Origin: Eikenella sp. | Lineage (GTDB): Bacteria > Pseudomonadota > Gammaproteobacteria > Burkholderiales > Neisseriaceae | DNA: 64,000 bases | Assembly: GCA_030528345.1 (NCBI GenBank) | Contig: JAUMZB010000006.1 | Coordinates: 1 to 64,000 of the forward strand | Direction: 5' to 3' | Shown: one piece after another, positions 17,634-26,762 of the stretch | Layout: the number at the start of each line of letters is the position of its first letter | How positions within the stretch are numbered: position 1 is the first letter of the stretch | Translations under genes and position numbers: made by a program | The notes under the pieces: generated by a model | The model's database searches: none | Seen by the model: the letters and a program-made list of their open reading frames with translations, nothing else | What the model was told of the DNA's origin: nothing

Positions 17634-18872
17634 TTACATGCGCGCGATCATGGCTTTGCCGAATTCGGAGCAGGATACTTCGTTGGCGCCGTCCATCAGG
17701 CGGGCGAAATCGTAAGTAACCTGTTTGTCGCCGATGGCTTTTTCCATCGCTTCAATCACCAAGTCGGCCGCTTCTTTCCAGCCCAGGTGGCGCAGCATCA
17801 TTTCGGCGGACAGAATCAGCGAACCGGGGTTCACTTTGTCTTGGCCGGCGTATTTCGGTGCGGTGCCGTGGGTAGCTTCGAAAATGGCGTATTGGTCGGA
17901 AATATTGGCGCCGGGAGCGATGCCGATGCCGCCCACTTGCGCGGCCAGCGCATCGGAGATGTAGTCGCCGTTCAGGTTGAGGGTGGCGATCACGCTGTAT
18001 TCGGCGGGGCGCAGCAGGATTTGCTGCAGGAAGGCGTCGGCAATGGCGTCTTTCACGATGATGTCTTTGCCGGTTTTCGGGTTTTTGAAGCTGCACCAGG
18101 GGCCGCCGTCAATCAGTTGGGCGCCGAATTCTTTTTGCGCCAGCTCGTAGCCCCAATCGCGGAAGCCGCCTTCGGTAAACTTCATGATGTTGCCTTTGTG
18201 TACCAAGGTCACGCTGGGCTTGTCGTTGTCGATGGCGTATTGAATGGCGGCACGCACCAAGCGTTGGGTGCCTTCTTTGGATACGGGTTTCACGCCGATG
18301 CCGGAGGTTTCGGGGAAGCGGATTTTTTTCACGCCCATTTCGTTTTGCAAAAAGTCGATGACTTTCTTGCCGTTTTCGCTTTCGGCTTCCCACTCGATGC
18401 CGGCGTAGATGTCTTCGGTGTTTTCACGGAAGATGACCATATCGGTTTTGCTCGGGTCTTTCAGCGGCGAGGGTACGCCGTTGAAGTAGCGCACGGGGCG
18501 CACGCATTGGTAAAGGTCCAGCTCTTGGCGCAAGGCCACGTTCAGGGAACGGATGCCGCCGCCCACGGGGGTGGTCATCGGGCCTTTGATGGAGACGGAG
18601 AATTCTTTCAGGGCCTCCAGGGTTTCTTCGGGCAGCCAAACGTTATCGCCGTAAACGCGGGTGGCTTTTTCGCCGGCGTACACTTCCATCCAGTGGATTT
18701 TTTTCGCGCCGCCGTAGGCTTTGGCCACGGCCGCGTCGATCACATCAATCATGACCGGGGTGATGTCCACACCGATGCCGTCGCCTTCGATGAAGGGAAT
18801 GATGGGGTTGTTGGGAACGGCTTGGCCGGGAACGATTTTTTGGCCTTCGGCAGGCACTTTGATGTGACTCAT
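17634..18872 (-). CDS. icd: Isocitrate dehydrogenase (NADP+)
   Basis: Icd oxidatively decarboxylates isocitrate to 2-oxoglutarate, making NADPH. The 412-residue, E. coli-type enzyme starts at ATG 18872, after AGGAGACGCC; the frame extends 48 bp further without a ribosome site. Motifs in order are [24 protein letters not shown] with the regulatory serine, the [10 protein letters not shown] loop, [27 protein letters not shown] with the catalytic lysine, and [13 protein letters not shown] plus [10 protein letters not shown] in the metal and NADP regions. With acnB and sucCD it covers a large part of the oxidative TCA branch in one window. Confidence 0.96.
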   Translation of the reverse strand: MSHIKVPAEGQKIVPGQAVPNNPIIPFIEGDGIGVDITPVMIDVIDAAVAKAYGGAKKIHWMEVYAGEKATRVYGDNVWLPEETLEALKEFSVSIKGPMTTPVGGGIRSLNVALRQELDLYQCVRPVRYFNGVPSPLKDPSKTDMVIFRENTEDIYAGIEWEAESENGKKVIDFLQNEMGVKKIRFPETSGIGVKPVSKEGTQRLVRAAIQYAIDNDKPSVTLVHKGNIMKFTEGGFRDWGYELAQKEFGAQLIDGGPWCSFKNPKTGKDIIVKDAIADAFLQQILLRPAEYSVIATLNLNGDYISDALAAQVGGIGIAPGANISDQYAIFEATHGTAPKYAGQDKVNPGSLILSAEMMLRHLGWKEAADLVIEAMEKAIGDKQVTYDFARLMDGANEVSCSEFGKAMIARM

Positions 18873-19016
18873 GGCGTCTCCTGTGATGGGTTGCTTGTTC
18901 TGAATCGGAGTTTCGGGCAAACGCTCGAAACGGACGGCGCATTATCCTAGATTTCGCGGGCAAATGCCAGCGTTTTGCGCCGGGTAGGGCGGGTTTCAGG
19001 TAGCCCGCCGGGCAGC

Positions 19017-19223
19017 TTAAACCACGTCGAAACCGCCGTCTTCCACCGCTTCGGCCAAGGCCTGTGCAGAGGTTTGGGCGGGGTCAAACACAATAAGGGC
19101 CTGCTTGGTTTCGTAACTTACTTCGGCCTGCTGCACGCCGGGCACGGCTTGCAAAATGCCGGCCACGCTTTTGGCGCAGCCGCCGCAGCTCATGCCTTCG
19201 ATGTTTAGGCTTAGGGTTTGCAT
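19017..19223 (-). CDS. Copper chaperone / heavy-metal-associated domain protein
   Basis: A 68-residue stand-alone HMA domain. The metal site is GMSCGGC with Cys13 and Cys16, and the beta-alpha-beta-beta-alpha-beta pattern (VAGILQAVPGV, then QAEVSYETKQALIVFD) is complete. Such proteins (CopZ type) bind Cu(I) and hand it to P-type ATPases; a CcoI-like copper ATPase lies in this window at 54715-57177 but is not adjacent. AAAAAGGAGCC precedes the start. It sits downstream of the NCS2 gene, separated by an uptake-word hairpin, so probably has its own promoter. Confidence 0.9.
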   Translation of the reverse strand: MQTLSLNIEGMSCGGCAKSVAGILQAVPGVQQAEVSYETKQALIVFDPAQTSAQALAEAVEDGGFDVV

Positions 19224-19270
19224 ACACGGCTCCTTTTTCGATGGGCGGGGAAATCAAGATTGAGGCGTTC

Positions 19271-19301
19271 AGGCTGCCTGAAAGCCGGTTTCAGGTAGCC
19301 T
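19271..19301 (-). terminator. Uptake-word hairpin after the NCS2 permease
   Basis: AGGCTGCCTGAAA (one base different from the main word) pairs with TTTCAGGTAGCCT with a single mismatch and a 5-nt loop, between the NCS2 stop and the copper-chaperone gene. Confidence 0.6.
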
Positions 19302-19311
19302 GGGGCATACT

Positions 19312-20694
19312 TTAAAGCTCTTCGCTCAGGAATACCGGCTTGTCCTGTTTGTCGCGCGGCAAAATCAGGTTCAGCAGCACGGCGGTGATGCCGCCGGCGG
19401 CAATGGCGTTGCGAAACACTTCGGGCAGCATTTTGAACACTTCCGGCTCGAATGCCACGCCCAAGCCGATGCCCACGGCGGTGGCGGCAATCACGGCTTC
19501 GCGGCGGTTGATGCCGTGGGTCATGATGATGCGCACGCCGGCAATGGCAATTAAGCCGAACATCAGCACCATGGCGCCGCCCAATACCGGCGAGGGAATG
19601 GTGGTAAAGGCGCGGCCGACCACCGGAAACAGGCCGAACAGCACCAAAATGGCGGCGATGAATTTGCCCACATGGCGCGAAGCCACGCCGGTCATTTGGA
19701 TTACGCCGTTATTTTGGGCAAAGGTGGTCAGCGGCAGCGAGCCGAGCGCGGTGGCAATCACCGACACCAAGCCGTCGGCAAACACGCCGCCGCGCAGCCG
19801 TTTTTGAAAGGTTTCGCCTTCGTAAGGCTGGCCGGATACCATGGCGGTGGCGGTGAGGTCGCCCACGGCTTCAAACACGCTGAGAAGGTAAATGGTGCCG
19901 GCCACCAAAAAAGCCGCCCAGTCAAAAGCAAAACCGTATTTGAACGGTGTGGGAATGGTGACCACCGGCACGTCTTTCAAAGCGGAAAAGTCCACCATGC
20001 CCATGGCCAGCGCGGCAATATAGCCGGCAATCAGGCCCACGGCGATGCCGCTCATACGCAAAAAAGGATTGCGCATGCAGTTAAACAGCAATACCACCAC
20101 TAACACAAAAGCCGCCAGGCCGATATTGCGCAGCGAGCCGAAGTCTTCTGTGCCTTTGGCGCCGAAGCCGCCGCCGAAATCGATGATGCCGATGTGGATC
20201 AGGCTCAGGCCGATTAAAAGCACCACCACGCCGCTGACGGTGGGTGTGATCACCCGCTTCAGATAAGGCAGCACCCAAGCCGCGCCGCACACCAAAAACG
20301 CGCCCACGAAAGACACCCCCAACAGGGTGGAAATCATCGCATTTTCGTCCAAACCATCTTCGCGCATCGACACGCCCAAGGAAATCATCACGCCGACAAA
20401 AGAAAAGTTGACCGACTGGATCGACAGCATGCCCGAGCCCACCGGCCCGAAACGGTTGACCTGCAAAAATGTGCCGATGCCCGAAGCCACCATCGCCATC
20501 GACACCAGATAAGCCGTCATTTCCACCGGCAGTTGCAGGGCGCCGCCCACAATCAGCGCCGGCGTAACCATGGGCACAAAAATCGCCAGCAGGTGGGTAA
20601 CGGCACTGACGAAGGCATTCAAAAAAGGCGGCTTGTCTTCCAAGCGGTAAACCAAATCTGCTTCTGCGGCAGACTGTATTTCGGCTTCGGTCAT
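19312..20694 (-). CDS. NCS2-family purine (xanthine/uric acid) permease
   Basis: A 460-residue nucleobase:cation symporter-2 protein with about twelve to fourteen hydrophobic segments. It belongs to the purine branch: the motif NNGVIQMTGVASRHVGK is the counterpart of the QN-x-GxxxxTGxxSR block of XanQ/XanP/UacT, and SVFEAVGDLTATA carries the conserved glutamate. This differs from the uracil permease at 10066, which has the HIGGV/PPVTTYGE form. The exact substrate (xanthine, hypoxanthine or urate) is not decidable by eye. GGAACGCATC precedes the start, a poor ribosome site. Confidence 0.85.
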   Translation of the reverse strand: MTEAEIQSAAEADLVYRLEDKPPFLNAFVSAVTHLLAIFVPMVTPALIVGGALQLPVEMTAYLVSMAMVASGIGTFLQVNRFGPVGSGMLSIQSVNFSFVGVMISLGVSMREDGLDENAMISTLLGVSFVGAFLVCGAAWVLPYLKRVITPTVSGVVVLLIGLSLIHIGIIDFGGGFGAKGTEDFGSLRNIGLAAFVLVVVLLFNCMRNPFLRMSGIAVGLIAGYIAALAMGMVDFSALKDVPVVTIPTPFKYGFAFDWAAFLVAGTIYLLSVFEAVGDLTATAMVSGQPYEGETFQKRLRGGVFADGLVSVIATALGSLPLTTFAQNNGVIQMTGVASRHVGKFIAAILVLFGLFPVVGRAFTTIPSPVLGGAMVLMFGLIAIAGVRIIMTHGINRREAVIAATAVGIGLGVAFEPEVFKMLPEVFRNAIAAGGITAVLLNLILPRDKQDKPVFLSEEL

Positions 20695-20833
20695 GATGCG
20701 TTCCGGTAAAGAAGTGTGAAAATTAAGGCGTTGTATTTTACAGAATCTTTTGGCTGATTAGAAGCAATCTATTCGTTTGCAGGGAAGCTATTGAAAATAA
20801 TGGATGTGTGGATTTTGAGTATTCACTTTTATA

Positions 20834-20852
20834 AATAAGAATAATTATCTTT
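20834..20852. promoter_or_regulatory. Putative Fur box upstream of the TonB-dependent receptor
   Basis: AAGAATAATTATCTT is nearly palindromic (13 of 15 bases equal its reverse complement) and resembles the AT-rich Fur consensus. It lies in the AT-rich divergent gap, about 25 bp before a TACAAT (20873-20878) that may be the receptor's -10 box. Between 20880 and 21027 there is a leader of about 150 nt with a hairpin (GCCCGA/TCGGGC) but no gene I can support. Confidence 0.45.
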
Positions 20853-21027
20853 AATTTTATTTAAGCTGTCTGTACAATGCGCGCCGCTTTGAACCGCCTG
20901 ATCCGCGGCCGTTATGAAGGGCGTGCGCCCGTGATTTCGATGCGGTGGTCGGCAGGGTGCCCAAAGCCTGCCCGACTGGATCGGGCGTTGGAATGTATTA
21001 GCTGTTTCATTGGAGTGAGGGAAATTC

Positions 21028-23277
21028 ATGCCGTTTCATCTGCCGACGCCGCTTTCTGCCGTTTACCTGTCTACCGCATCCGCTTTGCTTCTGCTGTCTG
21101 CGCCTGTTGTTGCCGCAGGGCAGGAAACAGGCCTCCGTTCCACGGTATTGCCCGATATCGAGGTATCGGCTGCCGCCAATTTTCCCGTCGGGCAATCGCG
21201 TCTGAACCGGGAAAACATTGATCGGCAGCAGGCAGATAATCTGGCGGCTTTGCTGGATTTGCTGCCGGGCGCCAATATGTCCGGCTCGCCGAGGCCGGGC
21301 GGCCAGACGCTGAATATTTGGGGGATGGGCGAAACCGAAGACGTGAAGGTGTCTGTGGATGGTGCCGCCAAGAACTTCGAACGCTACCGCCAAGGTTCGG
21401 TGTTCATCGAGCCGGAGCTGCTCAAACAGATTACGGTGGACAAAGGGGCTTTCGATCCCTCGCGAGGCAACGGCGGTTTTGGCGGGGCGGTCAAACTGGA
21501 AAGCCGTGACGCAGCGGATCTGTTGGCAGCGGATCGCCGTTTGGGCGCTTTGCTGAAAAGCAGTTACCACAGCAACGACGAGCAGTGGCAGCACAGCGGG
21601 GCGGTATACGGCCGCAATGCCGACGGCAGCCTGGACGGACTGCTCTATGCTTCCGTGCGCAGGGGACACGACATCGAGCAGCCCGACGGCAACCGCTTCG
21701 CTTTTTCGGCCAACCGCCAGCAAAGCTTTTTGCTGAAAGCCAACTATTCCCCGTCCGTAAGCCACCGTTTCACACTCTCGGCCATTTACGGCAAACGCAA
21801 CGGTTGGGAGCCTTTTGCCGCCAAACGCGGCGACATCACCCCGCCGAGCCTGCGCGAAATCGAGCGTTACGGTTTGGATGAGGCATGGAAGCGCAAACTG
21901 CTGTACCGCAGACAAAACGATCAAAGCTACACCTTGCGTTACCGCTATACGCCCGACCATCCCTGGCTCGACATCCAAGCCAAACTGAGTCATGCGCAAA
22001 CCGGGCAGCACGACCGCCGCCCCGATAACGGAGCCGGCATCTCCATCGGCACCATGGGCAACGAAAGCCAAACCACCTACCGCGACAGCGGCATCGAGCT
22101 CAGCAATACCGCCCGTTTTTCTGCCGGAGCGGCGGCCCATACCTTGCAAGCAGGCCTCCAATTCAACCGCAATGCCCGCGAAGTTTGGATATATGTCCGG
22201 CGCGAGCGCAACAATGCCGATTATAACTACGGCCGTTTCCAACCTTATTACATGCCGTCCGGGCGTCAATACCAATACAGCTTCTATTTGCAAGACGACA
22301 TCCGTCTGGGCAACTGGATCCTGTCTCCCGCCCTGCGTTTTGACCGCATCCGAAACCAAGGCGTGCCCAACGCCGCTCCCATCTACAACACCCCGGCTGC
22401 CGGCCATGATTACCGCAGCCGGACCTACGGCGGCTGGTCGCCGTTTTTCGGCATCAGCTGGCAGCCCAGTCCGGCAGTCTTGCTGTTTGCCAATGTCTCG
22501 CGCACTTGGCGGGCACCGCTGATTGACGAGCAGTACGAAGTCCAATCCCGCAGCAGCAGCGTTTCCGGCTCGGCTCCGCATTTGAAACCGGAACGCATCA
22601 CTTCTGTGCGCGTGGGCGGACAATTCGATTTCCGCAATCTGTTACAGCCCGAAGACCGCCTCCGGCTGCGCGCCACTTTGTTCCGTTTGCGCGGCCAAGA
22701 TGAAATTTTCAAAAACCGCGGCGTTTTCTGCGAAGAGCAGGCTGCCCAAGGCGGCGGCAGCGCGGCCTGCAGCCATCTCAAACCCCTGCCCAACAACCGC
22801 AATCTGCCCGCCTACACCATCAAAGGCGGCGAATTGGAGGCTTATTATGAATCGGCCAACTGGTTCGGCAGCCTGTCCTATTCCTTCCTCAGCGGTAAAC
22901 GGCGCGGCTCGATGGTCAATCCCTGGTTTCCGGAAGATACCTGGCTGACCGATATTCCGCCGCGCAAAGCCACGGCCGTACTCGGCTGGCGTCATCCGCA
23001 CACCGGATTCAGCGTCGGCTGGCGCGGCGAATTCGTCCGCCGTCAAGACCGCTCGCCGGCCGATATCGACCCCAAAGCCGGTTTCTGGGCGCTGCCGAAA
23101 TCCGGCGGTTACGCGTTGCACGGCTTATTTGCCGCCTGGCAGCCGCGGCAGCGGCCGCAACTGACGGTGCGCCTGAGTGCCGACAATATCTTCAACCGCC
23201 GTTACGCGCCTTATCTGGGCGAAGCGGTTAGCGGAGTAGGACGCAACATCAAGGCATCCGCAGCTTGGCGCTTCTGA
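21028..23277 (+). CDS. TonB-dependent outer-membrane receptor, heme/hemoglobin type
   Basis: A 749-residue receptor with a signal peptide ending near VVAAGQ, a plug domain (about residues 35-160, with LPDIEVSAA, LLDLLPGANMSG and VDKGAFDPSRGNGGFGGAV) and a 22-strand barrel ending in aromatic Phe (AAWRF). The barrel contains TWRAP followed by PHLKPER, variants of the FRAP/NPNL motifs of heme receptors. Its class (hemoglobin/transferrin/lactoferrin-type TonB receptor) is well supported; heme as ligand is inference. A Cys pair in an extracellular loop (VFCEEQ, then AACSHL) could form a disulfide. A Fur-like site upstream points to iron control. No TonB or permease gene is nearby. Confidence 0.8.
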   Translation: MPFHLPTPLSAVYLSTASALLLLSAPVVAAGQETGLRSTVLPDIEVSAAANFPVGQSRLNRENIDRQQADNLAALLDLLPGANMSGSPRPGGQTLNIWGMGETEDVKVSVDGAAKNFERYRQGSVFIEPELLKQITVDKGAFDPSRGNGGFGGAVKLESRDAADLLAADRRLGALLKSSYHSNDEQWQHSGAVYGRNADGSLDGLLYASVRRGHDIEQPDGNRFAFSANRQQSFLLKANYSPSVSHRFTLSAIYGKRNGWEPFAAKRGDITPPSLREIERYGLDEAWKRKLLYRRQNDQSYTLRYRYTPDHPWLDIQAKLSHAQTGQHDRRPDNGAGISIGTMGNESQTTYRDSGIELSNTARFSAGAAAHTLQAGLQFNRNAREVWIYVRRERNNADYNYGRFQPYYMPSGRQYQYSFYLQDDIRLGNWILSPALRFDRIRNQGVPNAAPIYNTPAAGHDYRSRTYGGWSPFFGISWQPSPAVLLFANVSRTWRAPLIDEQYEVQSRSSSVSGSAPHLKPERITSVRVGGQFDFRNLLQPEDRLRLRATLFRLRGQDEIFKNRGVFCEEQAAQGGGSAACSHLKPLPNNRNLPAYTIKGGELEAYYESANWFGSLSYSFLSGKRRGSMVNPWFPEDTWLTDIPPRKATAVLGWRHPHTGFSVGWRGEFVRRQDRSPADIDPKAGFWALPKSGGYALHGLFAAWQPRQRPQLTVRLSADNIFNRRYAPYLGEAVSGVGRNIKASAAWRF

Positions 23278-23301
23278 CGGCATCCCTGCGGATGTCCCCG
23301 C

Positions 23302-23342
23302 AGGCTACCTGAAAACCGTTGCCGGCGGCTTTCTGGTAGCCT
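23302..23342 (+). terminator. Uptake-word hairpin after the receptor, one arm mutated
   Basis: AGGCTACCTGAAA and the facing TTTCTGGTAGCCT (A to T in the middle) can still form most of a 13-bp stem. Confidence 0.6.
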
Positions 23343-23450
23343 GCTTGCTTCACCATATCTTTACCCGGCCGATATTGCGCACAAACAGCAAAAATAAGCT
23401 ACAATCGCGCCGTTTTATTGGACCGCTACCGAGAAATAAAGGTTGAAGCT

Positions 23451-24332
23451 ATGCTGACAGGCAGTTTGGTTGCCATCGTTACCCCGATGAAAGACGACGG
23501 CAGCATCGACTACGAACGATTCGGCCAACTGATCGATTGGCACATTGAAAGCGGCACCGATGCCATTGTGGCCGCCGGCACCACCGGCGAAAGTGCCACC
23601 TTGAGCATGGGGGAACACATGGCGGTGATCGAAGCCGCTGTGGATCATGCAGCCGGCCGCATTCCGGTGATTGCCGGTGCCGGAGCCAACAGCACCCGCG
23701 AAGCCGTCGAACTTTCCCAAGCCGCCCGCCGCGCCGGCGCAGACGCCACCCTGTCGGTGGTTCCCTACTACAACAAACCCTCCCAAGAAGGCATTTACCG
23801 CCATTTCAAAACCATAGCCGAAGCGGTTGATATTCCGATGATTGTCTATAACGTGCCCGGCCGCACCGTGGTGGACATGAACAACGACACCGTGCTGCGT
23901 TTGGCCGAATTGCCCAATATCATCGGCGTGAAAGAAGCCAGCGGCGACATCGCCCGCGAAATCGAACTGATCAACCAGGCGCCGGAAGGCTTCGCCGTTT
24001 ATTCCGGCGACGACCCCACCGGCATGGCCTTTATGCTCAGCGGCGGCCACGGCGTGATTACGGTGGCGGCCAATGTGGCGCCCAAGCTGTTTGCCGATAT
24101 GTGCCGTGCCGCTTTGGCCGGCGACATCGCCGCCGCCCGCGAACTCAACCGCCGTCTGATTCCGGTGTATAACGTGATGTTCTGCGAACCCAGCCCGGCC
24201 GCGCCCAAATGGGCCTTGTCCCGATTAAACCGTTGCGGCGCATTTTCCCGTCTGCCCATCATCGAGCTTTCCGAAGCCGCACAACAACAAGTTAGTGCAG
24301 CCCTACGCGCAGCACAACTGATCCAACCGTGA
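23451..24332 (+). CDS. dapA: 4-hydroxy-tetrahydrodipicolinate synthase
   Basis: DapA condenses pyruvate with aspartate semialdehyde, the first committed step to diaminopimelate and lysine. The start at ATG 23451 (293 residues) follows AAAGG; the frame opens 33 bp earlier. Active-site residues are in place: Thr44 and Thr45 (GTTGE), Tyr133 (IVYNVPGRT), Arg138 and the Schiff-base Lys161 (GVKEASGD). It starts a run with bamC (gap 11 bp), a small membrane protein and rdgB. The dapA-bamC pair is a common proteobacterial arrangement. Confidence 0.95.
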   Translation: MLTGSLVAIVTPMKDDGSIDYERFGQLIDWHIESGTDAIVAAGTTGESATLSMGEHMAVIEAAVDHAAGRIPVIAGAGANSTREAVELSQAARRAGADATLSVVPYYNKPSQEGIYRHFKTIAEAVDIPMIVYNVPGRTVVDMNNDTVLRLAELPNIIGVKEASGDIAREIELINQAPEGFAVYSGDDPTGMAFMLSGGHGVITVAANVAPKLFADMCRAALAGDIAAARELNRRLIPVYNVMFCEPSPAAPKWALSRLNRCGAFSRLPIIELSEAAQQQVSAALRAAQLIQP

Positions 24333-24343
24333 AGGAATTCTGA

Positions 24344-25465
24344 ATGAAATCGTTGAAACTGCCTTTTGTTTTGCTGCTCAGCGGCACATTAACCGCCTGT
24401 GCCTCCGACGGCGAACAGCCAAAATTGGATTACCAAACCAATAACCAACGTGTGGTCAGCTTGGATGTGCCGCCTGATTTGACCAACCCCAACCAAGGCG
24501 ACCGTTACGCCCTGCCGGCCGGCAGCGGCGCCGTGCGCGCCAGCGATCTGGCCCGCGCCCGCCAAGCCTCCGCCGCCAACGCCGACAGCCCGGTATTGGC
24601 CGAAGTGCGCAATATCCGCATCCAGCGGGAAGGCGGCGAGCGCTGGCTGAACGTGGGAAACAAAACCCCGGCCCAAATCTGGCCGCTGCTGCATGCTTTT
24701 TGGCAGGAGCAGGGCTTTGTGATCGCCCGCGAAGAGCCCGGCATCGGCCTGATGGAAACCGATTGGGCGGAAAACCGTGCCAAACTGCCGCAAGACGGCT
24801 TGCGCCGTCTGTTTGACCGCATCGGTTTGGGCAGCGTGTATTCCACCGGCGAGCGCGACAAGTTCACCATCCGTTTGGAGCGCAACAGCAAAGGCGGCAC
24901 CGATATTTTCTTCTCCCACCGCGGCATGAAGGAAACCTATGCCGACCGCAACAAAGACACCACCATGTGGCAGCCCGCTCCGCGCGATGCCGATTTGGAA
25001 GCCGCCTTTCTCGGCCGTTTCATGCAGTATCTGGGTGCCGACGAACAGCAGATCGAGCGCGAACTCAGCCGCCGCAGCGCTGCCCAGGCCGGCGAGCTGG
25101 CCACCCTGCAGGGCAATCAGGTTTTGGTGCGCGGCGAACAGTCGCGCAACTGGCGCCGCGTCAGCCTGGCGCTCGACCGCATCGGCCTGAACATCACCGG
25201 CGAAAACCCGCAGCGCCATGCTTATTTGGTTCAGGTAGCCCCGGCCGAAGGCGAGGCGGTGCGCAATGAGCAACCCGGCTTCTTTGCCCGTTTATTCGGC
25301 AGCCGCCGCCCCGCCGAGCCGGAAAAACTGCCCGAATTCGTGGTGGTGGTAGAGCCTCAAGCCAATAATACCAGCCGCATTTTCCTGTCGAATAAAGACG
25401 GCAGCGCCTATCAGGGCAATGACGCCCAAACTTGGCTGCGCCGCCTGTATCAAGAGTTGCGCTGA
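24344..25465 (+). CDS. bamC: Outer membrane protein assembly factor BamC
   Basis: BamC is a lipoprotein of the BAM complex that folds beta-barrel proteins into the outer membrane. The 373-residue precursor has a lipobox (LTAC, Cys19), an extended segment with DVPPDLTNP that contacts BamD in E. coli, and two helix-grip domains (about 85-200 and 225-373). AAGGAATTCTGA precedes the start. An uptake word without its last base (25224-25234) is embedded in the coding region. Placement next to dapA is conserved among proteobacteria. Confidence 0.9.
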   Translation: MKSLKLPFVLLLSGTLTACASDGEQPKLDYQTNNQRVVSLDVPPDLTNPNQGDRYALPAGSGAVRASDLARARQASAANADSPVLAEVRNIRIQREGGERWLNVGNKTPAQIWPLLHAFWQEQGFVIAREEPGIGLMETDWAENRAKLPQDGLRRLFDRIGLGSVYSTGERDKFTIRLERNSKGGTDIFFSHRGMKETYADRNKDTTMWQPAPRDADLEAAFLGRFMQYLGADEQQIERELSRRSAAQAGELATLQGNQVLVRGEQSRNWRRVSLALDRIGLNITGENPQRHAYLVQVAPAEGEAVRNEQPGFFARLFGSRRPAEPEKLPEFVVVVEPQANNTSRIFLSNKDGSAYQGNDAQTWLRRLYQELR

Positions 25466-25481
25466 TGTATTCTGTTTGCCG

Positions 25482-25510
25482 ACAGCCTTTAATGCATTAA
25501 AGGCTGTTTT
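25482..25510 (+). terminator. Intrinsic terminator of bamC
   Basis: A perfect 26-bp palindrome (25482-25507, half-site ACAGCCTTTAATG) followed by TTTGTTTT. It separates dapA-bamC from the next gene pair. Confidence 0.8.
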
Positions 25511-25540
25511 GTTTTGACTGTTTCTTTTCAGGTAGCCCGT

Positions 25541-25780
25541 ATGTCTCCCGCCCGCCGTTATTTGTGGCTGACTGCCTTGTGTACATTATTGTTTCTGCTT
25601 CTTTTGCTCATCGGCAGCCGGCTGTTGCTGGAAAAACAGGCTGCTTTGGCAGCGCTGTCTTTTATCGCCGCCTTTTGCAGCGTGGGCGGTCAGATGGCCT
25701 CGCTGGCGCTGTTTTTGAAACACAAACACCGCCAAGCCCTGATGAAGGCGCAGAAGGCGGAACAGGAGCAGCGGTCGTGA
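25541..25780 (+). CDS. Small two-helix membrane protein
   Basis: I start at ATG 25541 (MSPARRYLW, 79 residues); the frame opens at 25514 within an uptake-word-like sequence. The protein is two hydrophobic helices (about 6-30 and 34-62) joined by a short charged turn, with a basic and glutamine-rich cytosolic tail. No family is recognised. Its TGA overlaps the GTG start of rdgB, so translation of the two is probably coupled. It follows a terminator and has no clear promoter of its own. Confidence 0.65.
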   Translation: MSPARRYLWLTALCTLLFLLLLLIGSRLLLEKQAALAALSFIAAFCSVGGQMASLALFLKHKHRQALMKAQKAEQEQRS

Positions 25781-26364
25781 AATCGGTGGTTCTGGCCAGC
25801 AACAACAGCGGCAAAATCCGCGAATTCAACGCTTTGTTGGCACAGGCGGGCTATCGGGTGCGTCCGCAGGCGGATTTCGGGGTGCCGGAATGCCCCGAAC
25901 CGCACCCGAGCTTTATTGAAAACGCTTTGGGCAAAGCCCGCCATGCCGCACGCCACAGCGGTTTGCCGGCTTTGGCCGACGACTCCGGTATCTGCGCGCC
26001 GGCCTTAAACGGTGCGCCCGGCATTTACTCGGCCCGTTATGCCGGCGAACCGAAATCGGATGCGGCCAACAATGCCAAACTGGCCGCAGATTTGGCCGGC
26101 TGTGCCGACCCAAGCGTGTATTACGTGTGCGTCTTGGTTTGGCTGCAGCATGCCGACGACCCGACCCCGGTGATTGCCGAAGGCCGCTGGTACGGCCAAT
26201 GGCTGCCTGAAGCCAGAGGCGGGCACGGTTTCGGCTACGACCCGCATTTTTACGTGCCCGAATACGGCCAGACCGCCGCCCAGTTGGCACCGGAGGTGAA
26301 AAACCGCATCAGCCACCGGGCACAGGCTTTGCAACTGCTGTTGGAAAAAATCCGACGGCCGTAG
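25777..26364 (+). CDS. rdgB: XTP/dITP diphosphatase (RdgB/HAM1)
   Basis: RdgB hydrolyses non-canonical purine nucleotides (dITP, XTP) and keeps them out of DNA. The GTG start at 25777 gives 195 residues beginning MKSVVLASNNSGKIREF, the family's SxNxxKxxEF motif; AGGAG (25764-25768) is eight bases upstream. Further signatures are FIENALGKARHAA, ADDSGICAPAL with the catalytic aspartate, and GGHGFGYDPHFYVP. The start overlaps the preceding small membrane gene. After the stop, 26365-26640 has no gene; a hairpin TTTGCCGG/CCGGCAAA sits at 26400-26419. Confidence 0.94.
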   Translation: MKSVVLASNNSGKIREFNALLAQAGYRVRPQADFGVPECPEPHPSFIENALGKARHAARHSGLPALADDSGICAPALNGAPGIYSARYAGEPKSDAANNAKLAADLAGCADPSVYYVCVLVWLQHADDPTPVIAEGRWYGQWLPEARGGHGFGYDPHFYVPEYGQTAAQLAPEVKNRISHRAQALQLLLEKIRRP

Positions 26365-26702
26365 AGATCAACTGCCGGATCGGGGAGTGGTTGGAAACTT
26401 TTGCCGGATTGCCGGCAAAGGCTGTGTTGGGCGCCGGCCCAAATAATCAAAGCAGCGGGCAGTCGGGGGAAGCCTGCCCGGCAGCATGTCGGCATGGCTG
26501 TCGGCAACCGGCCCGCCGATATTTCATTTTCAAGATCTGTCATTTTCTAACAAATCTATACATTATCTTGATTCTTAGCCCGTCCGCTTGGCATCCTGAG
26601 AAAATTTTTCCGGAAAGACTGCCTATCTAATAGCAAAACTTGCCGATAAATAAGAATAAAATTCTTTTTGCATTGCAATATAGAAATAATATTGTTACCT
26701 GT

Positions 26703-26730
26703 TTGCATCTTAACTTTATTTAACTATAAT
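26703..26730 (+). promoter_or_regulatory. Promoter of the nicotinamidase-like gene
   Basis: TTGCAT (26703-26708) and TATAAT (26725-26730) with a 16-bp spacer, in an AT-rich stretch (26530-26762) that also holds the inverted repeats AAGAAT/ATTCTT (26650-26664) and TTGCA/TGCAA. Confidence 0.5.
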
Positions 26731-26762
26731 AATGTCTGCTATAACCTTCTATAGAAACAATC

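Noticed and set aside
17619-18950. 443-codon open frame antisense to icd
   Set aside because: It mirrors icd over its length, has no motifs, and exists because GC-rich codons leave few stops on the other strand. The same holds for long frames opposite nmo (3093-4307), the copper ATPase (54562-56403) and ftsH (35256-36800).
20877-21221. Leader frame before the receptor as a HemP-like small protein
   Set aside because: No HemP motif, no ribosome site, and it runs into the receptor gene in another frame.
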